Source: Methanosarcinales archaeon
GTDB taxonomy: Archaea > Halobacteriota > Methanosarcinia > Methanosarcinales > Methanogasteraceae
Length of the DNA stretch: 13,501 nt
Assembly: GCA_030672605.1 (NCBI GenBank)
Contig: DAOVGE010000048.1
Coordinates: forward strand, 1 to 13,501
Reading direction: 5' to 3'
In this document: positions 1-6,692 of the stretch, in pieces
How positions within the stretch are numbered: position 1 is the stretch's first letter
Layout of the letters: each line of letters starts with the position of its first letter
Position numbers and translations under genes: made by a program
The notes under the pieces: model-generated
The model's input: only the letters and a program-made list of their open reading frames with translations
Database searches by the model: none
Told to the model about the DNA's origin: nothing

Positions 1-219
1 GATCGCAGCAGTCTTCCCCTGATTTGTTTTATGTTTTATCACGGTTGCACCAGCTAGTTTTGCAAGCTTTGACGTGTTATCCGTGCTTCCGTCGTCTACG
101 ACGAGTATCTCATATACGTACTCATTTGTAGCGTGTATCACGCCGCAGACTGAATATTGCTCATTATATGCCGGTATCCCGGCAATTATTTTCAGATCCC
201 GCCCATCTCTTTCAGTCAT
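1..219 (-). CDS. Family 2 glycosyltransferase, N-terminal part (runs off the window)
   Basis: Translating the reverse strand from the ATG at 219 gives 73 residues that stay open to the window edge. Residues 10-21 read IIAGIPAYNEQY and residues 42-51 read ILVVDDGSTD. These are the nucleotide-sugar-binding start of a GT-A fold and its VDDGS motif. The later stretch AGATVIKHKTNQGK matches the family 2 (DPM/DPG synthase-like) pattern. Such enzymes transfer a sugar from an NDP- or dolichyl-linked donor at the cytoplasmic membrane face; the acceptor cannot be told from this fragment. The start is supported by GGTG about 8 nt upstream of the ATG. The ATG overlaps the TGA of a short upstream ORF (ATGA), so translational coupling is possible. 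The family call is secure, the substrate unknown. Confidence 0.88.
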   Translation of the reverse strand, partial: MTERDGRDLKIIAGIPAYNEQYSVCGVIHATNEYVYEILVVDDGSTDNTSKLAKLAGATVIKHKTNQGKTAAI

Positions 220-425
220 TCACCTTTCACCGCCCACGCGCCCAAAATCCTCCGCGAGACTCGCCGCAGCCAGCTCCCGCTACCATCCCGCCAAATCGTT
301 CTACAATCCACATCAGCCACCCGGTCAGTGTGTCGTCGTGCATTCAACTCAACGACGCCGAGCGTTACCTTTTCACTGAAACGTAGGATTGCGGTCAATA
401 TATTCATCTCTTGTCCACATTTCAT
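216..425 (-). CDS. Hypothetical 69-aa ORF between a gene remnant and the glycosyltransferase
   Basis: This ORF links to its neighbours by two ATGA overlaps: its ATG overlaps the TGA that ends the upstream remnant (422-424), and its own TGA overlaps the glycosyltransferase ATG. The protein is arginine-rich with no recognisable domain, signal peptide or membrane segment. It may be a real coupled small gene, the frame-shifted tail of the upstream remnant, or chance. A second overlapping frame (227-343, 38 codons, MHDDTLTGWLMWIVERFGG at its start) also lies here and looks no worse, so I do not trust either one. Confidence 0.2.
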   Translation of the reverse strand: MKCGQEMNILTAILRFSEKVTLGVVELNARRHTDRVADVDCRTIWRDGSGSWLRRVSRRILGAWAVKGE

Positions 426-742
426 GCATTGGATCCCGCTTCACATACTAAAGAAATCGTTTCTACATAAACGTATCGGTCATCGCCCACGTCGTATCCA
501 TTGTTTGTTAGAATTAAGTGCTATTTGGTGACATTTCCCGAGAATATGTCGCATTTATCGGTGCAAATACCATCCACAAGAGGTGACGATCCAACTGAGA
601 CCGCTGCCATTGTATCACATACATGCCAGATATAACAATCATCCACAATCAACCGCGGATAAGCACTCTTGTGAAACGACGCAGAAAACAGGGATGTGGG
701 ATAGCAAATTGTCTTTGGACTATAGGTGAATATGTTGCAGCG
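422..742 (-). pseudogene. 5'-truncated secreted-protein remnant with one in-frame TAG
   Basis: On the reverse strand, the frame opening after the TGA at 743-745 reads 73 residues (start NIFTYSPKTICYPTSLFSAS, later VDDCYIWHVCDTM and CDIFSGNVTK). It then meets TAG at 521-523 and continues in the same frame for 32 residues (LTNNGYDVGDDRYVYVETIS) to TGA at 422-424. Both sides of the TAG have a protein-like composition and read smoothly as one beta-rich, Asn/Asp/Gly-rich, cysteine-containing extracellular domain. I see no credible start codon, and the 5' end runs into the promoter region of the next gene. I could not assign a family. It is either a decaying gene or a piece of a gene in which TAG is read as an amino acid. 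Confidence 0.42.
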
Positions 743-747
743 TCAAC

Positions 748-755
748 CTTATATC
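748..755 (+). promoter_or_regulatory. Candidate TATA box for the CPBP protease gene
   Basis: CTTATATC fits the archaeal box A pattern YTTATATA. It lies 31 nt before the ATG at 787, so transcription would begin only a few bases ahead of the start codon, giving a very short leader. No Shine-Dalgarno sequence is visible before that ATG, which fits a near-leaderless mRNA. Confidence 0.4.
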
Positions 756-786
756 ACCACAATATAAGTCAGCAATAAAGAACCGC

Positions 787-1569
787 ATGATAAACACTAC
801 ATGGACACACCACATGGTCATGATCATCTCTATGATTGCGATCATCGCCGGAGAACTGCTCATATTCATCGGAAACGGAACTGTCGGTATGGTGGTTCAT
901 GTCATCAATCTGCAGATGATCCTAATCTCGATGTTTGCAACAGGCAAGAGAGCCGATCAGGTCGTGCTGGATAAGCAAATTCTCCAGGCATTGTTGCTGG
1001 TATTGGAACTCAGAATCATCAACATGTCAATGCCGTTCTTCTTCACGATGACGCTGTACTGGTACCCTCTGGTCTACAGCCCACTGTTCATATCGATCTA
1101 CCTGATTCTCCGCCACCAGGACATTTCGCTTGATGCGATAGGAGTAACCGCAAAAGATCTGTATTTTTATTCCCATCTTGCAGTCCCTGTTGCACTGGGA
1201 CTTGCATGGGTCGAATACCACATCATCCATCCGGATCCTCTGATACCGGACCTCGGAATCACAAATTTCATCACGCTTACGATCATCATGGTCATGTTCG
1301 TGGCGCTGGTTGAGGAACTGGTCTTCCGATCAATACTCCAGACAAGACTCCAGCAATCAATGGGTGGCTGGAAAGGGCTTCTTGTAGCAAGTATCTTATT
1401 TGGCGTCATGCATTCGGGATATGGTCTGGTTCACGAGGTGGCATTCATGATGGTGGCAGGACTGATTATCGGCTATGCATACCAGAAAACAGGGAGTTTG
1501 CCGTTTGTAGTGATGGTGCACGGCATGATCAATATTCTCCTGTTTGGGCTGCTGCCCTATACGCTATAA
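787..1569 (+). CDS. CPBP family (CAAX protease-like) intramembrane metalloprotease
   Basis: This 260-aa polytopic protein has about seven or eight hydrophobic segments. The three CPBP/Abi signature motifs occur in order in the C-terminal half: EELVFR (E176, E177, R181), FGVMH (F205, H209) and HGMIN (H245, N249). In this family the two Glu and the His residues form the catalytic or metal site within the membrane. Members cleave prenylated CAAX substrates in eukaryotes; in prokaryotes they act on peptide precursors or membrane proteins, often unknown. The gene stands alone on the plus strand among leftward genes and converges with the 77-aa ORF. A role in processing exported proteins is suggested only by the nearby archaeosortase locus. 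Family call firm, substrate unknown. Confidence 0.9.
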   Translation: MINTTWTHHMVMIISMIAIIAGELLIFIGNGTVGMVVHVINLQMILISMFATGKRADQVVLDKQILQALLLVLELRIINMSMPFFFTMTLYWYPLVYSPLFISIYLILRHQDISLDAIGVTAKDLYFYSHLAVPVALGLAWVEYHIIHPDPLIPDLGITNFITLTIIMVMFVALVEELVFRSILQTRLQQSMGGWKGLLVASILFGVMHSGYGLVHEVAFMMVAGLIIGYAYQKTGSLPFVVMVHGMINILLFGLLPYTL

Positions 1570-1597
1570 GTGTTTACGGCAGATATAGCTCATAATA

Positions 1598-1831
1598 TCA
1601 TAGTATCAGCAGTATCTTGTAGACGACAATTGCCGAGAAGACCAAAAGTAGAGGGGCATCATGCACATCATGCGTGCTCGCCGCCCATCCGTTCCATAAC
1701 TTCGATTCGCTGAGAATTTCTGCCAGTGACATTGACAGGATCAGGGAGATTGCTACAAACATACCACATACTGCGATCTGTTCTGCCGAAATGATGTGCT
1801 GGACGTTTGTAAGAGAGATTACTGTTAACAT
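1598..1831 (-). CDS. Small two-helix membrane protein, unknown function
   Basis: The 77-residue product has two clear hydrophobic stretches, about residues 19-41 (begins IAVCGMFVAISLIL) and 60-77 (ends YKILLIL). They are joined by a polar loop containing SESKLWNGW and STHDVHDAP. This amphipathic organisation and natural composition argue for a real gene rather than a chance frame. No Shine-Dalgarno sequence is evident, and a later internal start is possible. It lies 46 nt downstream of the sorting-tail protein gene on the same strand but behind a T-tract, so co-transcription is uncertain. I recognise no family. Confidence 0.55.
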   Translation of the reverse strand: MLTVISLTNVQHIISAEQIAVCGMFVAISLILSMSLAEILSESKLWNGWAASTHDVHDAPLLLVFSAIVVYKILLIL

Positions 1832-1845
1832 GAAGTTTGGATTCT

Positions 1846-1860
1846 AAAAAAGAAAAGAGA
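1846..1860 (-). terminator. T-rich archaeal terminator after the sorting-tail protein gene
   Basis: Read on the minus strand, TCTCTTTTCTTTTTT begins 18 nt after the stop codon of the 1878-2417 gene. Archaeal RNA polymerase terminates at such U-rich stretches without needing a hairpin, and none is seen. Confidence 0.5.
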
Positions 1861-1877
1861 GATGAAAGGAGGCTAAA

Positions 1878-2417
1878 TCAGTCCTTTCGTCTTCCAAGTG
1901 CGATTAACCCAACAATCGCGCCGATGCCGGCAAGAGCAAATGCCGGGAGTTCTGGGATCGGGGCTATGAAACCGCCAAGATCTCCCATTATAGTGGTATT
2001 ATCCAGACCATCTGTGGTTGGGTTGTATGCAACGGGGCAGCCGGACAAGGTCCTGCGTACAACGATGTCATACGTTATGGGAGTCCCTTTCGGTACGTTA
2101 GGCCATATTATAACTGCAGAAATGTTGCCGTCTGCATCAGTTACAGTAGGCCTCGGCAATGCAGGAATCTCCTCCAAAGTGAGTCGGTCACTATGGTTCA
2201 CCGGATGATACTGTATCCAGATCGTGTACCACTTTTTAGACTCAAGCCCATCTGCTTTTACATAAACGTTCTCACCTGGACCAAAAACATCCTTCGGATT
2301 ACCGTCTTTATCGCAGGAGGTCACATTCCCGAGTGCTGACGCGCACCCCGACAACGCAGAGACCGTAACTGCCATCAAAACGATCAAAAGAACCAGTTTG
2401 TGGCATGTTAGCGTCAT
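1878..2417 (-). CDS. Secreted protein with PEF-CTERM-like archaeosortase sorting tail
   Basis: The 179-aa protein begins with a signal sequence (hydrophobic residues 8-22). A compact beta-rich domain follows (CDKDGNPKDVFGPGENVYVKA... PKGTPITYDIVV), resembling small PEF-CTERM surface proteins of Methanosarcinales-type archaea. The last 25 residues have the tripartite sorting layout: PELP (155-158), a hydrophobic segment, then RRKD. PEL replaces the usual PEF. A lipobox-like LSGC occurs at 22-25, so N-terminal lipid anchoring at C25 is also conceivable. An archaeosortase is encoded on the same strand about 1.2 kb upstream, making this its probable substrate, cut near the motif and transferred to a lipid anchor. 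The ATG directly follows the stop of a 38-aa ORF. The biological role of the mature domain is unknown. Confidence 0.82.
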   Translation of the reverse strand: MTLTCHKLVLLIVLMAVTVSALSGCASALGNVTSCDKDGNPKDVFGPGENVYVKADGLESKKWYTIWIQYHPVNHSDRLTLEEIPALPRPTVTDADGNISAVIIWPNVPKGTPITYDIVVRRTLSGCPVAYNPTTDGLDNTTIMGDLGGFIAPIPELPAFALAGIGAIVGLIALGRRKD

Positions 2418-2534
2418 TTACGCCACCACCTGAACGCGCTCCACCACAGTGAACTGCACGGAGATGCCACCCAACATGAAGGTGTATGCCCCATCAGTAG
2501 AGTGGCTCCTGATCAATGTTGTTTTCTTATTCAT
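2418..2534 (-). CDS. 38-aa ORF directly abutting the sorting-tail protein gene
   Basis: A short frame (starts MNKKTTLIRSHSTDGAYTF, ends ERVQVVA) has a good archaeal ribosome-binding site, GGTGAT at 2539-2544, four bases before its ATG. Its TAA is followed at once by the ATG of the secreted protein (TAAATG), in the same frame. The secreted protein has no other ribosome-binding site, so re-initiation after this ORF would explain its translation. The product has no signal peptide and no family I recognise. It may be a leader peptide or the fossil N-terminus of a longer gene. Confidence 0.5.
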   Translation of the reverse strand: MNKKTTLIRSHSTDGAYTFMLGGISVQFTVVERVQVVA

Positions 2535-2832
2535 GGTCATCACCAATTGTAGTATAATTCAGACCGCGCAACAGCACGATTGAATCAAGCAAACATACTA
2601 AAAGTCCAATTACCTCCATATAAGTCTTCCGGTTCATAGGTTTTTGTCCGCTTACGTGCTGTCAAATCGGCATCTCAATCTGTCCAGACCTCCACATCTG
2701 TTGCAGCCAACATGAGACTCGATTCAGCATGCACAACACCATAGCAGCGCGACAAACCCACCATGGGCAAGCCAACTATATATTCCATTGCCTACATCAC
2801 GCTCGCAAGCGGAGGCATTCGGAAACACTGGT
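2535..2832. other. Intergenic stretch with promoter elements, no gene seen
   Basis: Apart from the ribosome-binding site and TATA candidates for the leftward genes, I find no convincing coding frame in these ~300 bases. No T-tract follows the EpsI-like gene, so readthrough into the small ORF and sorting-tail gene is possible. Confidence 0.5.
2616..2625 (-). promoter_or_regulatory. Candidate TATA box upstream of the 38-aa ORF and sorting-tail gene
   Basis: Minus-strand ACTTATATGG matches box A and predicts initiation near 2595, giving a leader of about 60 nt before the 38-aa ORF. A second AT-rich match (GAATTATACT, 2551-2560) is too close to the ATG at 2534 to allow the ribosome-binding site in the mRNA. 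Confidence 0.4.
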
Positions 2833-3642
2833 TCAAGCCTTACCGAACCATCTCTTCAGCAGCCCTGAGAATATCAAACAAACCGGCACCAGAATAAGAA
2901 TACCGATAAGAAGTACACCCAGCGCACCGCGCGTTTCAATCATCCGTTCCGCAACAGTGATCTCCTTAACCTCCCCTTCATACATCGCAGCAAAGAGTTC
3001 ATCCTCGAGAAATCCTTCCACCATCACAAAGGTCGCCTCATAATCGTCTTTCACAGGCGCGGAGATACGTATCATCGTGACACCTTCGTCACTGAACCGC
3101 TTGAACATGAACCAGTAGAGCACGACCTGCCGCGTATCTGAATTGTCCTTCCTGGCTATGTCCAGCCTGTTCGCGCGCATATTACTGAATGTGAGGTGCG
3201 TCTGGTTTCCTGTCACATGAAACGTCTCGGTGCCCTCATTCACGATGTCCCAGCTTCCGCCGTAGCATATCTTCGGATCGTGAAAACTCTCACCCTTCTT
3301 GCTGTTGATGATATCCATCCAGAGCAGATCACCATTACGTGAATACGACCGGCTCAGCATGATGCTGGCATTTAACATCTCGTAGACCTCTTCTGGGTAT
3401 CTGAAATCATAACCCCTCCAGTCACCAAGCTCAGCCGGGAAGTTCTTGATCTCCTCAATGTTGTTGTATTCGTAGGCAGTCTTGAGGAGCAGGCGATCCC
3501 GGGTCTCGTGCCAGTACGAGGTGCCGACAACCGTATAATCCGCGATACCAGAGGGTGCCAGAAGGAAGATCAAGACTGCTGCAAGCGAGATTACGCCCAA
3601 CATCGTCAGAAGATTCTTTTGAATCTCAGCGATCCGAAACAC
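2833..3642 (-). CDS. EpsI-like (DUF3485) exosortase/archaeosortase-associated protein
   Basis: The 269-aa protein has an N-terminal membrane helix (about 12-32), a large outward domain and a C-terminal helix (about 239-262) followed by KRWFGKA. Within the domain, ELGDWRGYDF (71-80) and FHDPKICYGGSW (120-131) match the EpsI family signatures; H121 and C126 are the conserved His and Cys. EpsI proteins accompany exosortases and archaeosortases; their reaction is not settled. The gene overlaps the archaeosortase gene by 37 nt if it starts at the GTG at 3642, which sits inside a GGGAGGTG ribosome-binding-type sequence. The alternative ATG at 3603 would give a 256-aa product and a 2-nt gap, with that site some 36 nt upstream. 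The start is therefore unresolved, but the family call is strong. Confidence 0.85.
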   Translation of the reverse strand: MFRIAEIQKNLLTMLGVISLAAVLIFLLAPSGIADYTVVGTSYWHETRDRLLLKTAYEYNNIEEIKNFPAELGDWRGYDFRYPEEVYEMLNASIMLSRSYSRNGDLLWMDIINSKKGESFHDPKICYGGSWDIVNEGTETFHVTGNQTHLTFSNMRANRLDIARKDNSDTRQVVLYWFMFKRFSDEGVTMIRISAPVKDDYEATFVMVEGFLEDELFAAMYEGEVKEITVAERMIETRGALGVLLIGILILVPVCLIFSGLLKRWFGKA

Positions 3643-4442
3643 CTCCCAACGATCAATAAACCAAATGCTGCTATACTAAAGAGCAGTAAACTCGAAAAAT
3701 CATGGAAAAAATTGATTGCAACCTCACTCCCGTAAGCGTTGGCTATTACCAGTATGGACGATATCCGCAACACGTTTGCCATGATTGCGAGGGGGAGCGC
3801 GGATAGGAATATCACCACCTTCATGTACATGGATCCGTCCAGCAGATACGCATAGAGCGCGGCGAGCGTTAAGAGCCCTATAATCGACTTCATCCCGCTA
3901 CATGGCGCGCCAACCTCAAAAGCAGATTCTGCAAGACGGATCTCCGCACCAGTGGCAGTTGCCCCGATCCCAACGACACTGACAAGCGACGCTGCGTATC
4001 CCGCCGAAGGCGCCTGCAGTGCTGTGCCAATCACCGGTGCGATCGGTATTGGCACCATGAAAAAAAGAAAACCGATCGGAAATAGCAACGCTTTTGTGAC
4101 ACCATTCCCGTAGATTACGAGAGTCATTCCTGCAAGCACAATAATCATGGAAACAGCGGATGCGAACCGGAATGTCAGGAAGACTCCGATGCCGTGAATC
4201 AGAAGACCTGCTACAATGACGGGAATGCCAAGGCTGGACGGTTCTCTATCAAGTCGGGCAAGCTCAGCGCGTCTGTTCCATATCAGGTAACCGGATATTA
4301 TCGGAACGATGAAGCCGTACAGATAGTAGGGATCGTTCCACCATGCAGTGAATAGCCAGACCAATGTGTTGAAGTACATGGAGACTATCACTATGAGCGT
4401 GATTGCGAGGATTACCGGCGTTGTGTATCTGGCATTGCTCAT
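3606..4442 (-). CDS. artC: Archaeosortase/exosortase family transpeptidase, probably ArtC type
   Basis: The 278-aa polytopic membrane protein carries the exosortase/archaeosortase catalytic triad in order: C181 in APCSGMKS, R226 in NVLRISS and H247 in FFHDFSS. Enzymes of this family cleave C-terminal tripartite sorting signals of exported proteins by a Cys mechanism, and archaeal members transfer the protein to a membrane lipid. The ArtC assignment rests on the neighbouring PEF-CTERM-like substrate at 1878-2417 and on the EpsI-like partner; family-level assignment is much safer than the subtype. A TATA box 32 nt upstream predicts a very short leader, and no Shine-Dalgarno sequence precedes the ATG. 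It is first in a two-gene operon with the EpsI-like gene. Confidence 0.88.
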   Translation of the reverse strand: MSNARYTTPVILAITLIVIVSMYFNTLVWLFTAWWNDPYYLYGFIVPIISGYLIWNRRAELARLDREPSSLGIPVIVAGLLIHGIGVFLTFRFASAVSMIIVLAGMTLVIYGNGVTKALLFPIGFLFFMVPIPIAPVIGTALQAPSAGYAASLVSVVGIGATATGAEIRLAESAFEVGAPCSGMKSIIGLLTLAALYAYLLDGSMYMKVVIFLSALPLAIMANVLRISSILVIANAYGSEVAINFFHDFSSLLLFSIAAFGLLIVGRCFGSLRFKRIF

Positions 4443-4473
4443 GGTCTCGATTCAACGAGTTTGCCATAACTAT

Positions 4474-4480
4474 GTATAAA
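4474..4480 (-). promoter_or_regulatory. TATA box for the archaeosortase-EpsI operon
   Basis: Minus-strand TTTATAC (context GCATTTATACATAG) lies 32 nt before the archaeosortase ATG, placing the start of transcription about 10 nt before the codon. It is the only good box A in the gap between this gene and the lamin-tail gene. Confidence 0.55.
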
Positions 4481-4603
4481 TGCTTGCGTTGTTTGTTCAA
4501 TGCCCCGCAAGCTGATAGTCTCGCAGGATTGGATTATAACGCGTGAGTTCGAACAATCTCTATGTCATCCGTCACAGCCTTGAGAATCGCGCCCGAGTGG
4601 TGT

Positions 4604-4618
4604 GACACTGCCAGTGTC
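4604..4618 (-). terminator. Short perfect inverted repeat directly after a stop codon
   Basis: GACACTGCCAGTGTC has 7-bp arms around a single base (six pairs with a 3-nt loop in RNA). It begins at the base after the lamin-tail gene's TGA. No T-tract follows, so it may protect the mRNA end or act as a weak terminator rather than being a classical one. Confidence 0.3.
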
Positions 4619-6403
4619 TCACCCCGCCCTCTCGAACGTCGGATCGCGCTCGATCCAGTCACCATCGCTGTCCGTATCGAGTCCATCCGACCTCCGCTGC
4701 CACGATTTACCCTCTGTCGAACGCGTGTACGCGATACTCCGGTCAACCTCATCAGAATCATGGTACAGAAACACCTGACCATCGCCGTTATCGAGCTGTA
4801 CCGCAGTTGTCAGATAATATCCATGCGCCTCGATTGTCTCTCCAGCCGGAATATTATGCGTGGCACCATCCTCGTTTTGGAGAACCCAACCGCCAATCTC
4901 CACTGACTCATCGCCGCAGTTGTACAGTTCTGTTGTCTCATTCCCGCGATCTTTCCCGATCGGGTTTGGCATCAGTTCATTTATGACGACACTTGCGGTT
5001 GCGCCAGGAGGTCCTGACTTGTCGCCAGCCTCACCATCTGTGTCCGCCCCAACCATCAGCACAAAGTTCTGCTCTGCAAAGTTATCCGCGGGATCCCTGC
5101 ATCGCACAGTGACATCGTGTGCTCCGACCTGGAGCGGGTTGTGCGGGTCAAATGTGGCGCCGCTCATGTCATCGTCGCGGGTGACATCCACCGAAACAGC
5201 CCCACCATGCGGGCCGACAATCGTTACGCTGAGCGTCGGTCCATCGATCGGTTCGCTGAAAGAGACAACGATATCATCATTCACGCCGATTGAGTTGTTC
5301 ACAAGCGTTATTTCGGGAGGGGTTCGGTCCGGGATCGAATTCTCTTTTCCGGGTGTTCCGATGCGCCCGCACATATAGCCCAGTGACGTGTGCCAGTTGT
5401 ACTCATTCGTACCATCTTCCGGTAAGATCCGCTCCATCGAATGTCCGACATCATCCCCTTTTCCGGAAAACCAGTTTCCATTCTGATTCGCAACATCGAT
5501 TCTCTTCGATGTTGCAGGGACTCCGTTGAAGAGTTGCAGCACCTCGCCTCCGTTTTTCATCGCTATGTTTGCGATTTGGTCCGGCGTACAGGTCGTGGCG
5601 TCCGTATCCGCGATCAGATAATAGCCATGAGCGGATATGATCGCATCAGGCGCAATCTCAATCTCGACATCATCGCTGAGCGTGCCCGTTCCCGCGGTGA
5701 TCGTCCATCCCCCGATCTCAATTGGGTGATCGAGCGTGTTGTGAAGCTCAAGGTACTCTTTTTCATCCCACATGACCTCGTTTATCACGATATCCCATAG
5801 CATTGGATCGTAGTCGTGTGCGGGCGGCGTGGGCTGTGGTGTGGGCTGTGGTGTGGGCTGTGGTGTGAGCTGTTGCGTGGGTTGCGGTGCAGGTTGTGGC
5901 GTTGGCGTGGTATCGAGAGTAGCGTCGGCTGTGGAACCGGCGCCTGCAGACCCTTCTTCGTGCAGAGATGTGACTGTGAGATTGAGCAGGTATTCGCGAC
6001 TTTGCGGGAGCGTTCGTCTCTGATCTGCCGGAACTGCGCGCTCCATTGCAGGCGATCTGACCCGGAAGGATACGTATTCGCCCGCCTCCGGATCCGTGAA
6101 GAACTCGAGATTGTATCGCCCCTGTGCTGTAACCTCTGTTGCGCCACATGTTTTGTCCCCGATCATTGCGAGGATTGTGGTGTGCACCGGCGCAGGTATG
6201 TCCTCGATTGTGATGTTTCCGTGGAAGTGAAATATCCGGGATGTTTGGGGTGAGTGGGATAAATGGAAGAGGTCACCCCCGGAGTTGTGATTCATCATGG
6301 ATCCGGCTAATGTCGCAAGCGCAACCGTTGCGAGCAACACCGAGACGACTGTTGCGATGGTGGCTCTATTTATACGGGGGCGGGCGGTCATGGGGTCAAT
6401 CAT
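4619..6403 (-). CDS. Membrane-anchored extracellular protein with two lamin-tail domains
   Basis: The 594-aa protein has a single N-terminal hydrophobic segment (about 15-34) after a basic start, so it is secreted or anchored. In order: an extracellular N-terminal beta region (about 55-150); a Thr/Pro/Gln linker of TPQP-type repeats (about 168-192); a lamin-tail (LTD) domain (about 200-320, with IVINEVMWDEKEYLELHN and GGWTI); an Ig-like segment starting PPEITLVNNS (about 355-450); and a second LTD (about 468-580, with VINELMPNP, TELYN, GGWVLQ). The C-terminus is Asp-rich and lacks a sorting tail. LTD domains are beta-sandwiches common on prokaryotic surface proteins and nucleases; no catalytic domain is present, so a structural or adhesive role is inferred. 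An alternative start is the ATG four codons in. No Shine-Dalgarno sequence precedes either start. Confidence 0.85.
   Translation of the reverse strand: MIDPMTARPRINRATIATVVSVLLATVALATLAGSMMNHNSGGDLFHLSHSPQTSRIFHFHGNITIEDIPAPVHTTILAMIGDKTCGATEVTAQGRYNLEFFTDPEAGEYVSFRVRSPAMERAVPADQRRTLPQSREYLLNLTVTSLHEEGSAGAGSTADATLDTTPTPQPAPQPTQQLTPQPTPQPTPQPTPPAHDYDPMLWDIVINEVMWDEKEYLELHNTLDHPIEIGGWTITAGTGTLSDDVEIEIAPDAIISAHGYYLIADTDATTCTPDQIANIAMKNGGEVLQLFNGVPATSKRIDVANQNGNWFSGKGDDVGHSMERILPEDGTNEYNWHTSLGYMCGRIGTPGKENSIPDRTPPEITLVNNSIGVNDDIVVSFSEPIDGPTLSVTIVGPHGGAVSVDVTRDDDMSGATFDPHNPLQVGAHDVTVRCRDPADNFAEQNFVLMVGADTDGEAGDKSGPPGATASVVINELMPNPIGKDRGNETTELYNCGDESVEIGGWVLQNEDGATHNIPAGETIEAHGYYLTTAVQLDNGDGQVFLYHDSDEVDRSIAYTRSTEGKSWQRRSDGLDTDSDGDWIERDPTFERAG
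5829..5900 (-). repeat. 12-bp tandem repeat encoding the TPQP linker
   Basis: Six 12-bp units, the first three identical (plus-strand GTGGGCTGTGGT) and the next three degenerate, encode the Thr-Pro-Gln-Pro linker of the lamin-tail protein. The identical units at one end suggest recent expansion by slippage or recombination. Length variation between strains would change linker length without shifting frame. Confidence 0.85.
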
Positions 6404-6473
6404 TCAGGCATTACTATTTGTATGTTGCGGTGGGGTGGGGGTAGTGCGCATTGCGATGTCAAAATGGTTTTGA

Positions 6474-6489
6474 AGATTCGAGAGAATCT
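6474..6489. repeat. Short hairpin with GAGA tetraloop between divergent genes
   Basis: AGATTC-GAGA-GAATCT has perfect 6-bp arms and a GNRA-type loop on the plus strand. It lies between the lamin-tail gene and ftsZ, about where transcription from the candidate TATA at 6501-6508 would begin. It could be an operator half-site pair, an mRNA structure, or chance. Confidence 0.3.
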
Positions 6490-6500
6490 CCGAAAGAATC

Positions 6501-6508
6501 ATAAATGC
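6501..6508 (-). promoter_or_regulatory. Weak TATA candidate for the lamin-tail protein gene
   Basis: Minus-strand GCATTTAT is the best box A match upstream of the gene starting at 6403. It would give a leader of about 70 nt, including the C-rich complement of the G-run at 6428-6441. The match is poor. Confidence 0.25.
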
Positions 6509-6633
6509 CTCTTCGGGAGGATCGTATTCATGTCATTTATCTATTCGTGCCAACCATCTTCTCGCCCCGGGAGTCCGCCCCGACGATACTGCTCCGGAGC
6601 CACATAACGTAGCAGTCGGCGCACATCCATAGC

Positions 6634-6642
6634 TATATATAT
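6634..6642 (+). promoter_or_regulatory. TATA box of ftsZ1
   Basis: TATATATAT, in the context ATAGCTATATATATGA, is the strongest TATA element upstream of ftsZ1. Transcription would begin near 6665, giving a leader of about 55 nt that contains the 6693-6709 palindrome and the GAGGGG ribosome-binding site. Confidence 0.55.
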
Positions 6643-6692
6643 GATCGATATCAATTATTTAATGTGGCTGCAATGAACAGCAGGCATACGAA

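Noticed and set aside
5763..6253. Cys/Gly- and His/Thr-rich frames around the 12-bp repeat
   Set aside because: These are other-frame readings of the TPQP repeat and its flanks inside the lamin-tail gene.
6428..6441. G-quadruplex (runs of GG, GGGG, GGGGG)
   Set aside because: Only two-tetrad folding is possible; too weak to report as a feature.
6505..6612. 35-aa frame starting ATGCCTCTTCGGG upstream of ftsZ1
   Set aside because: No ribosome-binding site, no recognisable features, and it ends before the ftsZ1 promoter.
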